Positions 26,227 to 39,370 of a stretch of 64,000 nucleotides of DNA are shown here, one piece after another. Where the stretch lies: the NCBI GenBank assembly GCA_030549335.1, contig CM060193.1:46919391-46983390 (forward strand), given 5' to 3'. A program made the translations under genes and the position numbers. This DNA comes from Pontederia crassipes (taxonomy: Eukaryota; Streptophyta; Magnoliopsida; Commelinales; Pontederiaceae). How positions within the stretch are numbered: the stretch's first letter is position 1; each line of letters starts with the position of its first letter. The notes beneath the pieces were generated by a model, which made no database searches, was not told where the DNA came from, and was given only the letters and a program-made list of their open reading frames with translations.

Positions 26227-26233
<7 letters not shown>

Positions 26234-28105
26234 CATATATTTAAACATAATTATTTTATTAGGGGTATATTGGTAAAAACAATATATTAACTCATAAATC
26301 TTTATTTTATTATAAATAATTTATATGAATTGTTAGATATTGCATAATAAATAAAGTAACGTACATTGTTGGTAATTTAACAAGTAAATTTTTTAAAAAA
26401 GTAATCCATATTATTAGATAATTTTGAATGACAATGCAGTGAGAGCATCCTAAAATTTCTTTTGGGATACTTGTCGACCATATAAGATCTTTCAATCCTA
26501 TATGGGTGAAATGTCGGCCTTAAAAGATCTTTCAACAATGCAAGAGTAAATTGTGGACCTTATAAAATTTTCAACTATGCAAAAGTAAATTATCACTTAA
26601 CATGGGTAATCCAAATGTATGACTCTTCTCATGTTCATATCTTGTAGCAAATAATTGTATGCTAGCAATTAAATCACTTTTTGTATTCACATAACATATT
26701 CATGTAACATGTACTTGCATATCATATAATGTCACATATAATAAAATGAATAGAAATTCTCAAACTCCTAACTTCACATAGCATATATTTTCATATAAAC
26801 ATAAAGACTTCGTATCTATTTTGTTTAAAATAGATTGCATATTGTACCATATAAAAATACATAAGAAATAATGTATAACTCACATTGATGTGAAATAAAT
26901 TTTCATAACAGAAGACTTCATAATGTGTAATAAACATAAAAAATATAATTTGGCTCATTATAAAATGGCCTAAAAAATAAAGAATTAAACTATATTATTC
27001 TTTGATTTTAAACCTGACATATTTCACAAAGCTTAGTATAAAATTTATAACTATTCAAATAAACATCTTCTAACATAGAATAAAATTTCTAATAAGACTA
27101 GATTCCCTGGAGTTGAACCCATACCAACCTTATAATTTTTATCAAGGCTGACAAACTATGAGTTATGCTTTTAAAAATTTATAATTCTTGATACACTTAT
27201 TATTTCCACAATATTCCAATTTCTCAAAAAATGGTTACAACTATAGATTTCTATGTCTTAAATTTCAACACGAAACTCTAAGTATTCAAATTATGACCAA
27301 ATTATCATTTCAGTCTAACTACATTTCTATCCTATCATTCCAATTTCAAAGGCCTAAAAAACTAGACTTCAAATAGTTAATTTCATAATTTTTGGAGGCC
27401 GAAAAAAATATAAGAACATAATTTAGAAGTGAAAGCTTCGAATTTCAACCTAGTTAGGATTTGTTCATCTTAAAACTAATAAGAGATGAGGGAAAACTAA
27501 TAGAGATAAGTGAATACTTGTTTTAATCCAATTTGATATGGATAATTTACAAGAGAGGAGCTTTCAACTTACCTATATAAAGCCCTAACAACCAACCTTT
27601 GATTGTTGTGGAATGTTCTTCATTTACTCTTGTTTTCCTTACCTTTGGTAGTTGCCTTGTTGAAGCTGGACATGTGATAAGAAGATAAGGGTTGAGGGTT
27701 ACATATTATAGATACCAACATAAAATTGATTGAAGGTGATTTTTCAACTTTACCCTTGAAGTTCACCTTATTTACATAAATGATTGTATTTGTTCTATTA
27801 TTTATTCATTTACTTGAGACATTATATATAAGTAAGAAAAAAAGATCATTGATTGGATTCAAATAAAACATTTAGAAAGTTAAATTTCAAATGAATCAAA
27901 ATATGAATTTTTGTACAAAGAACAAATCAGTCATTTTTTTCTATTTTGTTTTTCAACCATCATTTAACCTAGTCAAAACTGTATAAAATTATTAAAATTC
28001 ATATTTAGCATACATTAACATTGAGGAACAATTACCAAAATTCTTCATTCTAACATTTTCAAAAATCACATTTCCATGACAAGCGCTTTTCGTCACTTTT
28101 ACATA

Positions 28106-28110
<5 letters not shown>

Positions 28111-28152
<42 letters not shown>
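28111..28152. repeat. AT dinucleotide microsatellite
   Basis: An uninterrupted (AT)n run of about 42 bp. Confidence 0.9.
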
Positions 28153-28155
<3 letters not shown>

Positions 28156-31100
28156 GGCATGAAACCATCACTTATATAACGTTAACACATTTAATCATAT
28201 ATGCTTGAAGTAGGAATATTACATATATTGGTCTCCTTGCGTCGCACACTATTTGAACTTAATTTTAGGTTATATTAAAAAAAGAATATTGAGAATATCT
28301 TAACTGAGAAGACGTCCAAAATAATAAATTTTGTTTACAATTATGCTTTTTTTTGCTTACTTGGTCAAAAGAAGAAAATCAACATGGACTTAAAATTTTC
28401 ACCCATAGCCAACTTGGTTTGCAATAACATTCATTGCATTGAAAAACATCCACGATCATAGGGTTGATTTGCAAACTTTGTTGACAAGTTTAGATTTCAC
28501 AAATTCAACATATTACAAAGACAAAGTAGCTAATGTTATAATTGATATTATAATATCATGCTTTTACATGTGACGGTAATGCCCAAAAGTAGCAGTAGTT
28601 GGGGAGTGGAGTGGGGAGGGGTGAACTGGACCTTTGACCAAACATGCAGAAAAGTAGACCTAAACCCATCTTCTCCATTTCTTCTTCCATTCGGCTGACA
28701 CCTTCTCTTGTGCTCAAATGGCTTCTTCCATCGTGTTCTAGGCAATCATCAACAAGGACGAGTTACGAGATCAAGAAATCAAAGGGGCTCATTTGGGAAA
28801 GAAGAGCTAGAAAAAGGAGTGAATCCTAAAAATACTTAGGTATTGTGGTATGTAATATGTGAAGCCAATGTTTAATTTCATTCAAAACATTTTTAGGGTG
28901 AGAGCTTGATTGTCTCTTTTATTGAATTTGATTACTCTAATAGATTGTGATACGTCCTTCATCATTGCTATTGAGTGGTTTGTCGACTAGCTATGAGCAG
29001 GCCGTAGCCATGGCATAGAGATCATAGCACATGCATAATAATCACAATGCACAGGGTTCAAAATGGAGTGTGTTCTTCTCGTGTTATTGACGAATCGTAG
29101 CTAAGACAGTTCAATCATATTTTGCCCCCATGAATCATAGCATCCCATTAAGTATGGATTTACATAAATTTCTTTTTATTATATTGTTTATTTTCATTAA
29201 TTTAATCCTATTGTATCATGTTATGCCATAACATGTCATAATATGATATGTCATGCTATGTTATGATATGATTGTACTATGCTATGGATGATTGTTTGAT
29301 TCACTTAAAAATTTGAATTATATGTTAAGCCATAAAATTAAAATGAACATTATATTAAAATTACACCTTGAGGCTAAGTATTTGGCCCTTACTTGATTGT
29401 TATTATTGAGTGTGCTGGTATGAAGAGGGTAATTGTTATGACATGCATTTTGATGGATGCAAGTGCGACCCCCACTTGGCCAATCGATGTCGTAAGGATA
29501 ATCAAGTATCCAAAATGTATGGTTAAAGACTCGCTAAAGATTGTTTGAGAACCTAATCAAGATAATTGAGTAAGTGACTAACATATTATTTTCGTGGATT
29601 ATCGTTGATTAAATGATGAATGCAATTGGATGGTTTTAGTCACTATGAATATATGGATAATTGTGCATTAAAATATATTAATGCAATGGATATATTGAAT
29701 TGGAATATGAAATTGTGAATTGTTCTTAATGTTTTATGATGAAATCCTTATTGCTTATCAATTATTATTTTATCAACAATTGCTTAATCAAAATATTTTG
29801 TGGATTATTTTGCTTATTTCTTATGACCCTATACATACAACTAATGGGAGGTGGATCTCCTTTGCATTCGAATTCGTACATGTATGGAAGAATAAAATAA
29901 AGTTGGTGGCGAGCTCATGATGATAATTAGTACTTGGTGTCGACCTACGTTGGGTTTCCTTATGTCATAGTGTTGTGGTCATGTTTTTTGTCGTCCTATG
30001 GGTCATACTATGGTTTATGTCTTTTTTATGTTATATGTCCTTGCCTATGAGGAACAATATGGCATTGGTTACTCTTCGTGGACTTTGATTTATGTTATGT
30101 ATTTTAGTTATCCACCGTAATATACTTTGATGTCATTTGGGTGCATCGTCAAGTCAATTTTAGTTATATTACTTTCGCTATAGGTTAGATATTATTATTG
30201 TTTACATGTCACTGCACAATTTTAGTTATGTGCCATTGTCATTGTGCCATCTATTGCATTGTTCATCGTGTAACGAATTTTGAGGTCTGCTCGTGACATG
30301 TGTCATGGTTTGGAATTTGGGAGCGCTAGAGATATTGTGTTGCATAGCATATTTTTTGAATGATTATGACACTATTATGCAAATTGTGGCTCATTTGGTT
30401 TGCTTATTAAAACTTAACAAAGATGATAGACCATGATTTGGTTATGTGTATGATGCAATATGCAAAGAAAAAGTGAAAATAAGAGAATAATCAAAAACTT
30501 TTTGTGCAGGTTTTACACGAGAATAATCAAGCGATAACAAGATAAACAACTTCAAAAAAATATATTCATTGAGTTGCATATTTTTTAATATAGCTTTCTA
30601 TTATTACACAAAGATAACTTTTGTATCAAGTCGTAAGTTTAACAACGATGGCTTAATGTATATGATATAATTGTTACAAGTTGAAAATTTTAAATTCTTA
30701 AACAAAATTATATCAAAATAAATTGCAAAAATTTGACAAGTAACTTTCTATTGCAACAACAAATGAATAGAAACACAATGAGATCTTTATGTAACTTTTA
30801 TGATAGATCAATGAGGGTAGCTTTGCATTTAGTGCTCTATTAGTTTTACAATTGACAATTCAACTTTTAAGTCAAACTACATCATCTTATGGTAGCAAGA
30901 AAAATTGGAGTTTATTTGAAATAATTCATTCAAAGAAAAGATATTTTAGAACATAAAAGATTGAATGATTTTATAAATGTGCATTATAATTTGGGTTTGA
31001 TTAAGATTTGTGAAATGAAAGGTTTATATATTCATTTTTTTCTCTTATAATTTGGTAGTTCGTGTATATTTGTCATTGTTTTATTACTTTGTAGTTTTCT

Positions 31101-32477
31101 TATCAAATAACAAGCATTTTTTATTCTATTGATTATGAGAGTATGAACAAGGTTGAATTTTGGATCATAGATGAAGAAGAGAGCTTAATATATTCTTGAT
31201 TATGATGAGTTGGAGAGAATGTGCTTTATAATATTTTGAAGATCTAAAACTTGATTTGTAAGAAGGTAAATGTAACTTTTTCTTTCAAAATTCAAATTAA
31301 TAATTTGTAAGATGTTTATAGTTGTAAGATTAAATTTTAACTCCTTTCTATTCATATTTTGTTTAATAGAAGAAAACATTTTTGAAGGCTTGGAGGTCAA
31401 TTTGTATTTTATTTCTCAAGATGAAGATTATTAAAGAAAAATGATCAAGTTTGATTGTATAAAGAAGAATCATGAATTTGAATTATTTATTATTTTGATT
31501 CTTGAAAGAACTTGTGAACATTTAACAATTGGGTTTGATTATGAACTTATGTTTTATTACAATGTTATGTTACCTTATGAACTTATGATTGATTATATTG
31601 TTATATTATTTTATGAACCAGTGTAAGATTTGGATTATTGATTGTGTTGTGAGTTGTGGCTAAAAAGTTTTTTCATAACATTATCACTAGTCATATAAAG
31701 TATGTATGCTAATTTTATTCATATATTATCATTATTTTTTATTAATTTACTATATTCTTCTCCAACCATTTGGTCCAATAGGTTCGACCTAACAAATTGA
31801 TCGATATGAATTAATGGTCGAATTTTACAACATTTTTTAAAATGAGACAAGGAAGAAACTCTTTACGATTTATACTTGAATGTCTTTTTTCACTTGGGAG
31901 TAAGGTACACATCCTCTTCGAAAGGTTTTTACCCTTTTTTCTTTGTTCAAGAAGTAGGCATATCTCTTCCACTATCATATTATAATTCTTACTAACAAAA
32001 AAGTGATTATGGACATATTCAAATTTTATAGTATCACAATGAAAGACACGAGAATGTCTAATTTAATAATGTTTATATTACAACATGTAGAGGTTTCAAA
32101 AAACAATAATATTTCAAATAATATTCGCATGAGTTTTTATTTTTACTGACTTTGTAAATAAATAATAATTATTTTCATACAAGATTATCCATTTTGATTT
32201 TTTAAATGATCATAAGATGCACATACATGTATATTTTTTTTCAAAATTTCAAACTAATTTTGCCAGTGATCAAAATTATATATCAAGATTTCATATATTT
32301 TCTATAGAAAGATACTCGAACAAGGAAAGTACATTTTTTATGAAAATAAAATTATGCTCGTCTTGGTTATAGTTATAACAAGAGCTCATAGAAACTACTT
32401 CGTCACTTTCCAAAAAAAAACATAATTGATATTCTTCATCGAATGAAGTGAATGCTAAATTATTATTTTCTCGTAGG

Positions 32478-33140
32478 ATTTATTTGGATTGAGATTTTTG
32501 AAAGGGCGAGTGAAATACAGAGGAATGAGATTAGATAATCTTATTTAGTTAATTTTTTATTTTAGTTAAGATGAGTGAAGTGGAGTGGCTAAATCCTCCG
32601 GACACTATGTATTTTGTTCCACTAAATTGGTAAAATGAGATGGAATAATTAATTTTATACCAAAATAATCTTTATCAAATTGAATCATATCTCTTGTTAC
32701 CAAATTAAACCATCTCTCTCGGACTCTCTCACACACATTAGTAAATTATATTTTTATCTCATATGAATATTACATTAATAAAGTAATTTTTATTTATGAC
32801 TATTATGTTATATATTTTATCTCTTATTTTTATATTTTCTAAAATAGATAAATAAAATATTTACGAGAAAAAAATTTAAAGAATATAATAAAAAAAATAT
32901 GTAAACCAAAAAATAAAAGAGAAAAGTAAATTAAGTGGTAAATAAATAAATAATGTTACTCATTAGATATTATAAATAGTTTATATATAGTAAAAAGTAA
33001 AAGTGAATTTTTAGTAAATAAAATTTTCATTCTTCAACTTTCATTTTTTACAACTTACTATTAAAACATAGACTTTCACACACTATACTCTATCACCCTA
33101 TATTTCACTATGTTATCTCATCCTACCTCTCCGTTAGTTT
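32478..33140. repeat. MITE-like repeat family A, copy 2
   Basis: Diverged relative of 10696-11460 with the same order of blocks: tttatttggattgag start, accaaattaaaccat, ctctctc patch, aataaaagagaaaa, and an end like tacctctccgttag. It abuts the inverted-repeat element that begins near 33154. Confidence 0.5.
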
Positions 33141-33449
33141 ATTGAAATTATATAAATTATCCTCCAACTTTGACTTGATATTTATATTGTCCTCTAATTT
33201 AAATTTGTAATCAGACTATTCTTGAAGCTCTGATTTTTTGCGCAAGTTGTCCTCTTGATCGGTCATGATGGTTTCTAGTTGCGTTATCAACGTGATGTAA
33301 TAAAAAATGAATAAAAAATAACAATAAAAAATAAAAAGGCGATAACCAAGGAGACACCCCTAGTTGAAGCTGGAAGAAGGGACCAGCCACCCCCTCTGCC
33401 TCTGTGCGAGAGGCGAAGGGGAGCGACCACCCCTTTCCATCTCCCATCC

Positions 33450-33842
33450 ATCGACTTCCACTTCATCCTCACCTTCGTCATGGAAAGTTCAACATCTTTT
33501 GGTACAACACCAATCCAAGTAGGCCCACGACAACATCAAGGTCGGCCTCAGCCTCACGACGAGAAGGTCAACAGTAAGGACGTGGTCTTCACGTCCTCCT
33601 TCTGTGGACACCTGGGTCGGCGATGTCGTCTCCTCCCTCACCTCCATCATTAAGCAATACGACCTCGACGACATCAACATCGACTACGAGACCTTGGATG
33701 ATTCGACGACCATCGTCGACACCTTCGTGGAGTGCATTAGGTGCCTGATCTCCACCCTCCCTTTGCCTCGTTTGACAACGCCGTTGTGCAAAGCCACTAC
33801 GCGGCGCTATGGAAGAAGTACTCGGGCGTTATCAACTACGTT
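33450..33842 (+). pseudogene. GH18 chitinase fragment, 5' part
   Basis: Broken frames give, in family order, DFHFILTFV, then DTWVGDVVSSLTSIIKQYDL, LDDINIDYETL, DTFVECIRCLISTL and, after a frame change near 33755, FDNAVVQSHYAALWKKYSG and VINYV. LDDINIDYETL is the GH18 active-site strand; the usual D-G-x-D-x-D-x-E is seen as D-D-I-N-I-D-Y-E, so one acidic residue is Asn while the terminal Glu remains. The N-terminal strands and signal peptide are absent. The fragment is GC-rich against AT-rich surroundings. It stops exactly at the LTR insertion and continues at 36812. It is not functional as it stands. Confidence 0.8.
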
Positions 33843-36811
33843 TGTCACGCCTCGATATTTTTTTTTGTCTGTCCAGAAGCCTATCTCAGCAATGTCACTC
33901 AATTCTATGACTTAACTATGACTAGTAAATATGCTGGTTTACAATAGAGGAAGATTTAATTTACAATAATTTATACAACATTCGGAAGCCATTTATACAA
34001 TATTCAATAACTTATGAGTTAGGGCCCACATCTATACAATAATGGATCTTATATCCATGTGCATGTCATCCGTTAGAGGAATTACCAACTGTCCCACCAT
34101 CGCCATCACGATAATTTGTACGGATCCAAGTACATGGGCAAAGCCCAATGAGATAACTCAGTACGTAAGGTGACATATTACAATAAATAATATGAACCAT
34201 GATCAATATCAATAACAATAATATCAATAAACAATTATCTATAACAATATATGATTGATTAGGATAAATAACATTTAGCAATAATTAGTAACTCATAAAC
34301 AATTCGATCAATCATAGTGATTATCCATAACATTAAATACTGATGACCAATATCCATTCAATTCGATTCAATATCTTAAATCAATTATCAATTATCACTT
34401 TTATTAATAATTTATTAATTCAATTTTCCATCATCCACTAAGGAGCAACTCAATTATCAATTAACCACTAGGGCGCAATTCAATCAATGATGCAATTCAA
34501 TTCAATTAAGAAAACATCCATCGACATAACAGTCTCCATCGACCACAATGGGCCTCCATCGATCATAAGGATCTCCATCGACCACTAGGGCCTCCATTGA
34601 TCATAAAGACCTCAATCGACCACGAGGGTCACCATTAACTATTATGCATTAACAATCGACTCCATGAGCCTCCATCGACCCAATGTGTCTCAATCGAACA
34701 CAAAGATCTCTATCGACCATAACAGGGACACGTACGAGAAGCGAGAAGCTTCGACACATATGTTTATCCCTTATACTAGCATATTGCTCTTGAACACATA
34801 ACAAAATGTCGAATGAAGTCTTAAAATTTATAATCTCTCTACATTATTGAAATGCGATCGCAAGTATACGGAACATCATTTCATTACTTGAGGTTTGATC
34901 CACATGAAACAATTTCCCAAAATCTTCAAAAAAAATCCTTTGAACTAACTCAGTAGCAAACGAAATGCTAAAAATAGGGGTAGAGAAATATTATGGTAAA
35001 ATAATAACGAAAGAAGATAACACAAGAAATCTAATATTTTTGTTATTTTCGAAATATAAGAGTAACATAATAATAATAACAAATCAGGAGAGTGCAAGAC
35101 AATCAGTAGAAACATATGCTGAGGGCTTATGAGAAGTGCTTTTGCTATAAGACTGAAGTTCTTCTACCCTATCGATGTGGGTGAAAATGACTTAATGCCC
35201 CTTCATGCATGTATTTGATTAACTTCGTGGTGAAAGACACTCAACTTACCCGCGACACTCTAGTGGTAAACAAATTAGTTTACACTCGTGAAAGGGTTCA
35301 CATGTCTAGCGCAATCATCACTCTCGTGTGCGATGCTCGGACATATAAATTGAGCTTTTCTCTTTGGATTGAGCTAAGCCTTCACGGCGCCCAGATACCT
35401 GGATGTTCTTAAAGAAATAAACTGAGAATAAGACAGTTATGATCGGCTTGCATCCATCTCAAAGTAATAAGGATAACTCTCCCGAACAGAACGGAGGGAA
35501 TCAGGATGTCACGAAGAGTGTTTAGACGATTTAGAAGAGAAACTGATTTGAAAATAAAGCTTAGAATTCTAAGAGTCACGTAACTCGATCGTTGTATGCC
35601 CTCTTGGGTTGTCAATGACAAAAGAGGAGTAATATCTTGGATGGCTCGGTTTTAATCCATTGTCAATGAGTCTTCGAAACCTGAGTCGGGTAAGCCGGAA
35701 CTCGGTCCAATTCTGTTGACCTCAGATAACGGAACCCAGGCCGCGCCTATGGGAACTCGGGCCGGGTTCATGAAACTCGATCCATGCATAGTAGAACTCG
35801 GGCCGAGTTATGTCATCGTCGAAAAATTGTGTTTCCGACACAACTTCCGATCATCCTATGTATGACATAAGATATCCAATCGATGCAAATAAAATATAAA
35901 TGTAATCTCTGTATAACGAAGAAGAGCCTAGGGGTCAATGTCGTGACAAACTGACACCATGAGGATCCCCCTATGTACTTTAAGTTGGTTTAAAAATTAA
36001 TTATGTTCCTATTGTCTATGAACTATACAGACGTCACGATTTTGACCGACGATTACTCCTATTGACTTTCAAAAATATTCGGCTATCACTCAGATCTTGT
36101 TCTCCTTTGTCGGGACTTCGAAATGGTATATTACACGCGCTCCCAGGTGTCTCTAGTTTGTGAGAAAACGAAGGGGAAAGAGAAGCTCATTCTGCAGAAT
36201 TTTATAGAGGCAAATAATGACTTATAGCCACCCGTTAGGCATTATTTATAGGTTTTAACTATGATTTTTTTACTCATATTAGGTTTTGAGCTATTTTCAT
36301 CAAGCATGGCCATCCATCATTAATTACCTTCTTTTAAATATTTAGATTTAATTAAATATGAATTTAACTAATTATTCCATAGTCATACTTATCAAAATTC
36401 ATCTATACTCAAATTCTTTTTCATCCTTTCCATAACTTATCTCAATCAAATGATATTTCTATCTTTTACAATAACTTCTGTTAATCGAATTATATCTTTA
36501 TTTTATCATTCTTTTCTCTATTTTAGGAATTATTTAATTTCATAATACTTTATCATCTAATTTTCTGATTAAAATAATAATAAATATTATTTTTAATGGC
36601 TGAAATTTTTCAAAATCATAAAACTCCCAATCACTTTCTATTTAGGAGTCCTATGTCCATTAGACTCTCTTTTGGATCTCAAATCCAATTGAAATATTTA
36701 ATCTCAATGTAATTATAACTTCCAAGACTTAATCTTCCTTAAATCCATTAAATATCCATATTGAGTTATAAAATTATTATATTACCCTTGATGAAATCTT
36801 GAAGTGTTACA
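33843..36811. mobile_element. Solo LTR (2,969 bp) in the chitinase fragment
   Basis: The insert begins TGTCACGCCTCG and ends GAAGTGTTACA, giving TG...CA termini, and is flanked by a perfect 5-bp duplication ACGTT at 33838-33842 and 36812-36816. Removing it joins the chitinase codons exactly (VINYV then NFQFYSYN). No second copy of the start, no polypurine tract and no gag-pol coding sequence occur inside, so this fits a solo LTR from a large-LTR retrotransposon. It contains a 19-bp tandem repeat (34515-34629). Confidence 0.75.
34515..34629. repeat. 19-bp minisatellite inside the solo LTR
   Basis: About six head-to-tail units of 19-20 bp of the type ctccatcgaccactagggc, alternating with ctccatcgatcataaggat. 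More degenerate units continue to about 34725. Confidence 0.75.
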
Positions 36812-37000
36812 ACGTTAACTTCCAATTTTACTCATACAACGTCGACACGATGAGACACAGTTCTTGAACCACTACAACTAGCAACTGTCAAACTACAATG
36901 ACAGGAAGATGCTAACGAGTTTCATCGACGACGGGTCTGACGGATTGACGTCGACGAATGACTTCTTCGACGCCAGTGCGCTGACGCAAAGGGGGAGGTT
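36812..37000 (+). pseudogene. GH18 chitinase fragment, 3' part
   Basis: Continues the fragment at 33450-33842 after the LTR: VNFQFYSYNVDT, then in broken frames FLNHYN, LSNYND and MLTSFIDDGSDGLTSTNDFF. These match the last beta-strand region of plant GH18 chitinases. Stops and frame changes are present, and it ends at the right inverted terminus of the carrier element. Confidence 0.75.
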
Positions 37001-37244
37001 GTCTACCAGCCCCCTTCCTCGGCGATGGCGAGGGGCAACAACCATAATACTGTCGCATTTTTTATTTTTTTTATTTTTTTATTATCTAGTTGTATTATTT
37101 TTATTAATTTATTGTGCCAGGTTGGCTGCATAATCGAAAAGTCCAGGAGGATAATACGTGCAAGAGATTAAACTTTGAGAATAGTTTGGTTACAAATTAA
37201 TGGTTACCACACTCAAAGTTAAAAAAAAATGATTTCCCTAATTT

Positions 37245-37830
37245 ACCTCAAAATAGACCGTTAGTTTCATCCATTGAGTCATCTATCTTATTTTTTTTCA
37301 TACTTCTCTATTAAAGGTTTCCAAATCTAATGAGATATAAAGTATTTGAAAATAAGAGAGGCAAAAAACATTTTCTAACGACCATTATTTATTGTGGGGG
37401 GAGAGAGAGAGAGAGCACTTTCTAATGACTTAAATTGTAGTGGCTATTTTATTGTCTAGTTGGTTAGTAATTAATGAAGGGTGAATAAACTGAAAAAAAA
37501 TAGGGCCGGCCACTGCTTACACCCATAATTGATGTCGATGGAATTCAATCTTATGAACTAAATAGTAAACATGTTAAGCGATGCATAATCTACCACACTA
37601 CAACTGAACAACTTGGATCCCTAACCTAAACAACCGTGCACATGACACCCGATGCCTGCCCTGTTCACCACCTAAACCTGCTTCAGTTACCAAACGGCTA
37701 CTCCCCCAAAGCCAAATCGAACGATCCCGAGCTCCTAGCCGTTGGTCGCTCTCCAACGGTTACATTTTCCCCCCTTTCTTTTCTATTTTTTCCCTTTTAA
37801 ATTTGTGCGTCCCTTGTCGGTGTCGAGAGC
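37245..37830. other. Intergenic, upstream of the membrane-protein gene
   Basis: AT-rich sequence grading into a more mixed promoter-like region. No gene is seen. A short ga-repeat occurs near 37401-37415. Confidence 0.45.
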
Positions 37831-37831
37831 C

Positions 37832-37840
37832 TTTAAAATA
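37832..37840 (+). promoter_or_regulatory. TATA-like motif of the four-helix membrane-protein gene
   Basis: TTTAAAATA lies 137 bp upstream of the ATG at 37977. A GA-rich tract (about 37927-37961) lies between it and the start codon and would be in the 5' leader. Spacing fits a plant core promoter. Confidence 0.5.
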
Positions 37841-37976
37841 GACCAGGCACCACTGCCATCACCCGCACACTACACAGCAAGAAACAGCCGCGGAGCAACT
37901 CCATTAACGCAGAGGGGAAATTAAGAGAAGAGAGAGAGAGAGAGAGAGAGAAAGAAAGAGAGATTGCCGATCATCA

Positions 37977-38561
37977 ATGGGGATCTACAGCAACAGCAGC
38001 ACGGTGCAGCTTGGCTCGAGGCCGCCGACGGACGAGCACACCCACCGGACCTTCCTCCTGTGCAACTACGTCCTCCTCGGGGCCGCCTCCAGCTGCGTCT
38101 TCCTCACCCTCTCCCTCCGCCTCGTCCCTTCCCCCTGCGGCCTCCTCCTCCTCTTCCTCCACGCCCTCACGATCGTCGGCGCCGCCTCCGCCTGCGCCTC
38201 CTCCTCCCCGGCGGCTACCTCCCGCCGCCACGCCGTCCACATGACCGCCACCGTCCTCACCGCCATCTTCCAGGGCGCCGTCGCCGTCCTCGTCTTCACC
38301 CGCACGGGCGACTTCCTCGCGGAGCTCCGGACCTACGTCAGGGAGGAGGATGCGGAGGTGATACTGAAGATGGTCGGCGGCCTCGGCATTGCCATCTTCT
38401 GCTTCGAGTGGGTGGCGCTGGGCCTGGCCTTCGTGCTGCGGTATCACGCGTACCTGGAGGGGGAGGTCGGCGCCGGCGGCGGGCGAGCGGCAGCCATGAG
38501 GAGCTCCAGGATTAGGAGCGAGGAGGAGCTGAGGGACTGGCCGTGGCCGTTCCAAGTATAA
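37977..38561 (+). CDS. Four-helix plant membrane protein of unknown function (194 aa)
   Basis: Single-exon, GC-rich gene. The start ATG at 37977 follows a GA-rich leader. The N-terminus ([17 protein letters not shown]) is hydrophilic. Four hydrophobic segments follow, at about residues 26-47, 52-74, 90-108 and 130-153, with a short charged loop ([11 protein letters not shown]) before the last. The C-terminal tail is Gly/Ala-rich then charged, ending RDWPWPFQV. There is no cleavable signal peptide, so it is likely a polytopic plasma- or endomembrane protein with both ends on one side. The overall look resembles small plant membrane proteins that are usually annotated only as hypothetical; I cannot name the family. 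It converges on FAS1, whose stop codon is about 810 bp away. Confidence 0.85.
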   Translation: MGIYSNSSTVQLGSRPPTDEHTHRTFLLCNYVLLGAASSCVFLTLSLRLVPSPCGLLLLFLHALTIVGAASACASSSPAATSRRHAVHMTATVLTAIFQGAVAVLVFTRTGDFLAELRTYVREEDAEVILKMVGGLGIAIFCFEWVALGLAFVLRYHAYLEGEVGAGGGRAAAMRSSRIRSEEELRDWPWPFQV

Positions 38562-39370
38562 ACCAAGCAGCTGCTACTGCAGCCGCAACTACAAACAAAC
38601 AAGAACACTGCTCCGGTGCTTCTTCTAAATATAAATGTCAATGTATTTTGGTGAACTGGTGCTAGTTATTACTGTTGTTGTAAGTTATGGAAATTTTGTT
38701 GATTTATTTACTACCAAGTTTGATTTCCCAACTGGGAACTATAAAAATGTACTTGTTGCTGTTGCTAAATCTTGGAACGTTTTCTCTTATATTTCTCGGG
38801 ATGACTGAAAATATTATTAGCAAACAATATTTTGCCTTATCAAATCGTCTTGTTTAGTAAGATTTGTATAATCATATTTAACCGGAAGTGAAATTTGTAA
38901 TGTTAACTTTGAATCTTCTAACTCTTACGAAACTACATTTATCAAAATATTTTTAGTAGATCACAATCTTTTGCACACAAGGCAGACACAGCAACCGAAG
39001 ACAGTAAAAACCATCGAAATAATGGACCTGAGTATCCAGAACTATTAGACAAATTTCCAGTACAATCTTTTTTAGTTACCAAAATATCACTTTCCATTTG
39101 GAGTTCCAGAACTAATTTTGATAGTGTAGCAAACTTGCATCTTGTTGCAAGCAGAATTAAACATTTCTTAACACATGGGATACAAGCAATCAATCTAAGA
39201 ACCACACCCTGGTGATGATACATGTACGTTTTGTGCTAATTAAGCTTAGTAAATTACTATTCGTGACCAAGTCATCAGACATCCGAAACTCAGTCTCACA
39301 AAACCAATGGCAAAGGGCACCATAATGATTTCTGATTATTTACAAGCCTACGCTGGTAAGTCAGAAACTG
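38562..39370. other. Intergenic between convergent genes
   Basis: Holds the 3' untranslated regions of the membrane-protein gene (+) and FAS1 (-). No other feature is seen. Confidence 0.5.

Larger units (their letters stand above)
25910..32477. other. Gene-poor, AT-rich intergenic stretch
   Basis: No gene is supported in these 6.5 kb. Visible items are AT dinucleotide runs (26197-26226 and 28111-28152) and a partial terminus like gaattttacaacatt near 31822. Sequence at 28.9-30.4 kb looks like degraded retrotransposon (repeated ttatgatatg-type phrases) but has no defined ends or coding motifs. All open frames are short and of low-complexity composition. Confidence 0.45.
33154..37244. mobile_element. 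Pack-type element with captured chitinase fragment and nested solo LTR
   Basis: The two ends are diverged inverted copies over roughly 200 bp. The left end has aatttgtaatcagactattc at 33205-33224, and the inverse at 37178-37197 reads gaatagtttggttacaaatt. Both are followed inward by T/A-rich homopolymer patches and a GC-rich segment containing ccagccaccccc or its inverted counterpart. Between them lies only a GH18 chitinase gene fragment, broken by an LTR insertion. This layout (long inverted ends around a GC-rich host gene fragment, no transposase) is that of a Pack-MULE. No 9-bp target duplication was found, so the superfamily is an inference. Confidence 0.5.

Noticed and set aside
26197-28152. 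AT runs as origin or centromeric sequence
   Set aside because: Simple dinucleotide microsatellites without higher-order repeats.
33211-33680. Minus-strand open frames over the chitinase fragment
   Set aside because: The plus strand carries ordered GH18 motifs; the minus frames have none.
37964-38515. Alternative frames over the membrane-protein gene
   Set aside because: Pro/Arg or Gly/Glu-rich shadows of a GC-rich gene; only the 37977 frame gives hydrophobic segments and a sensible start.
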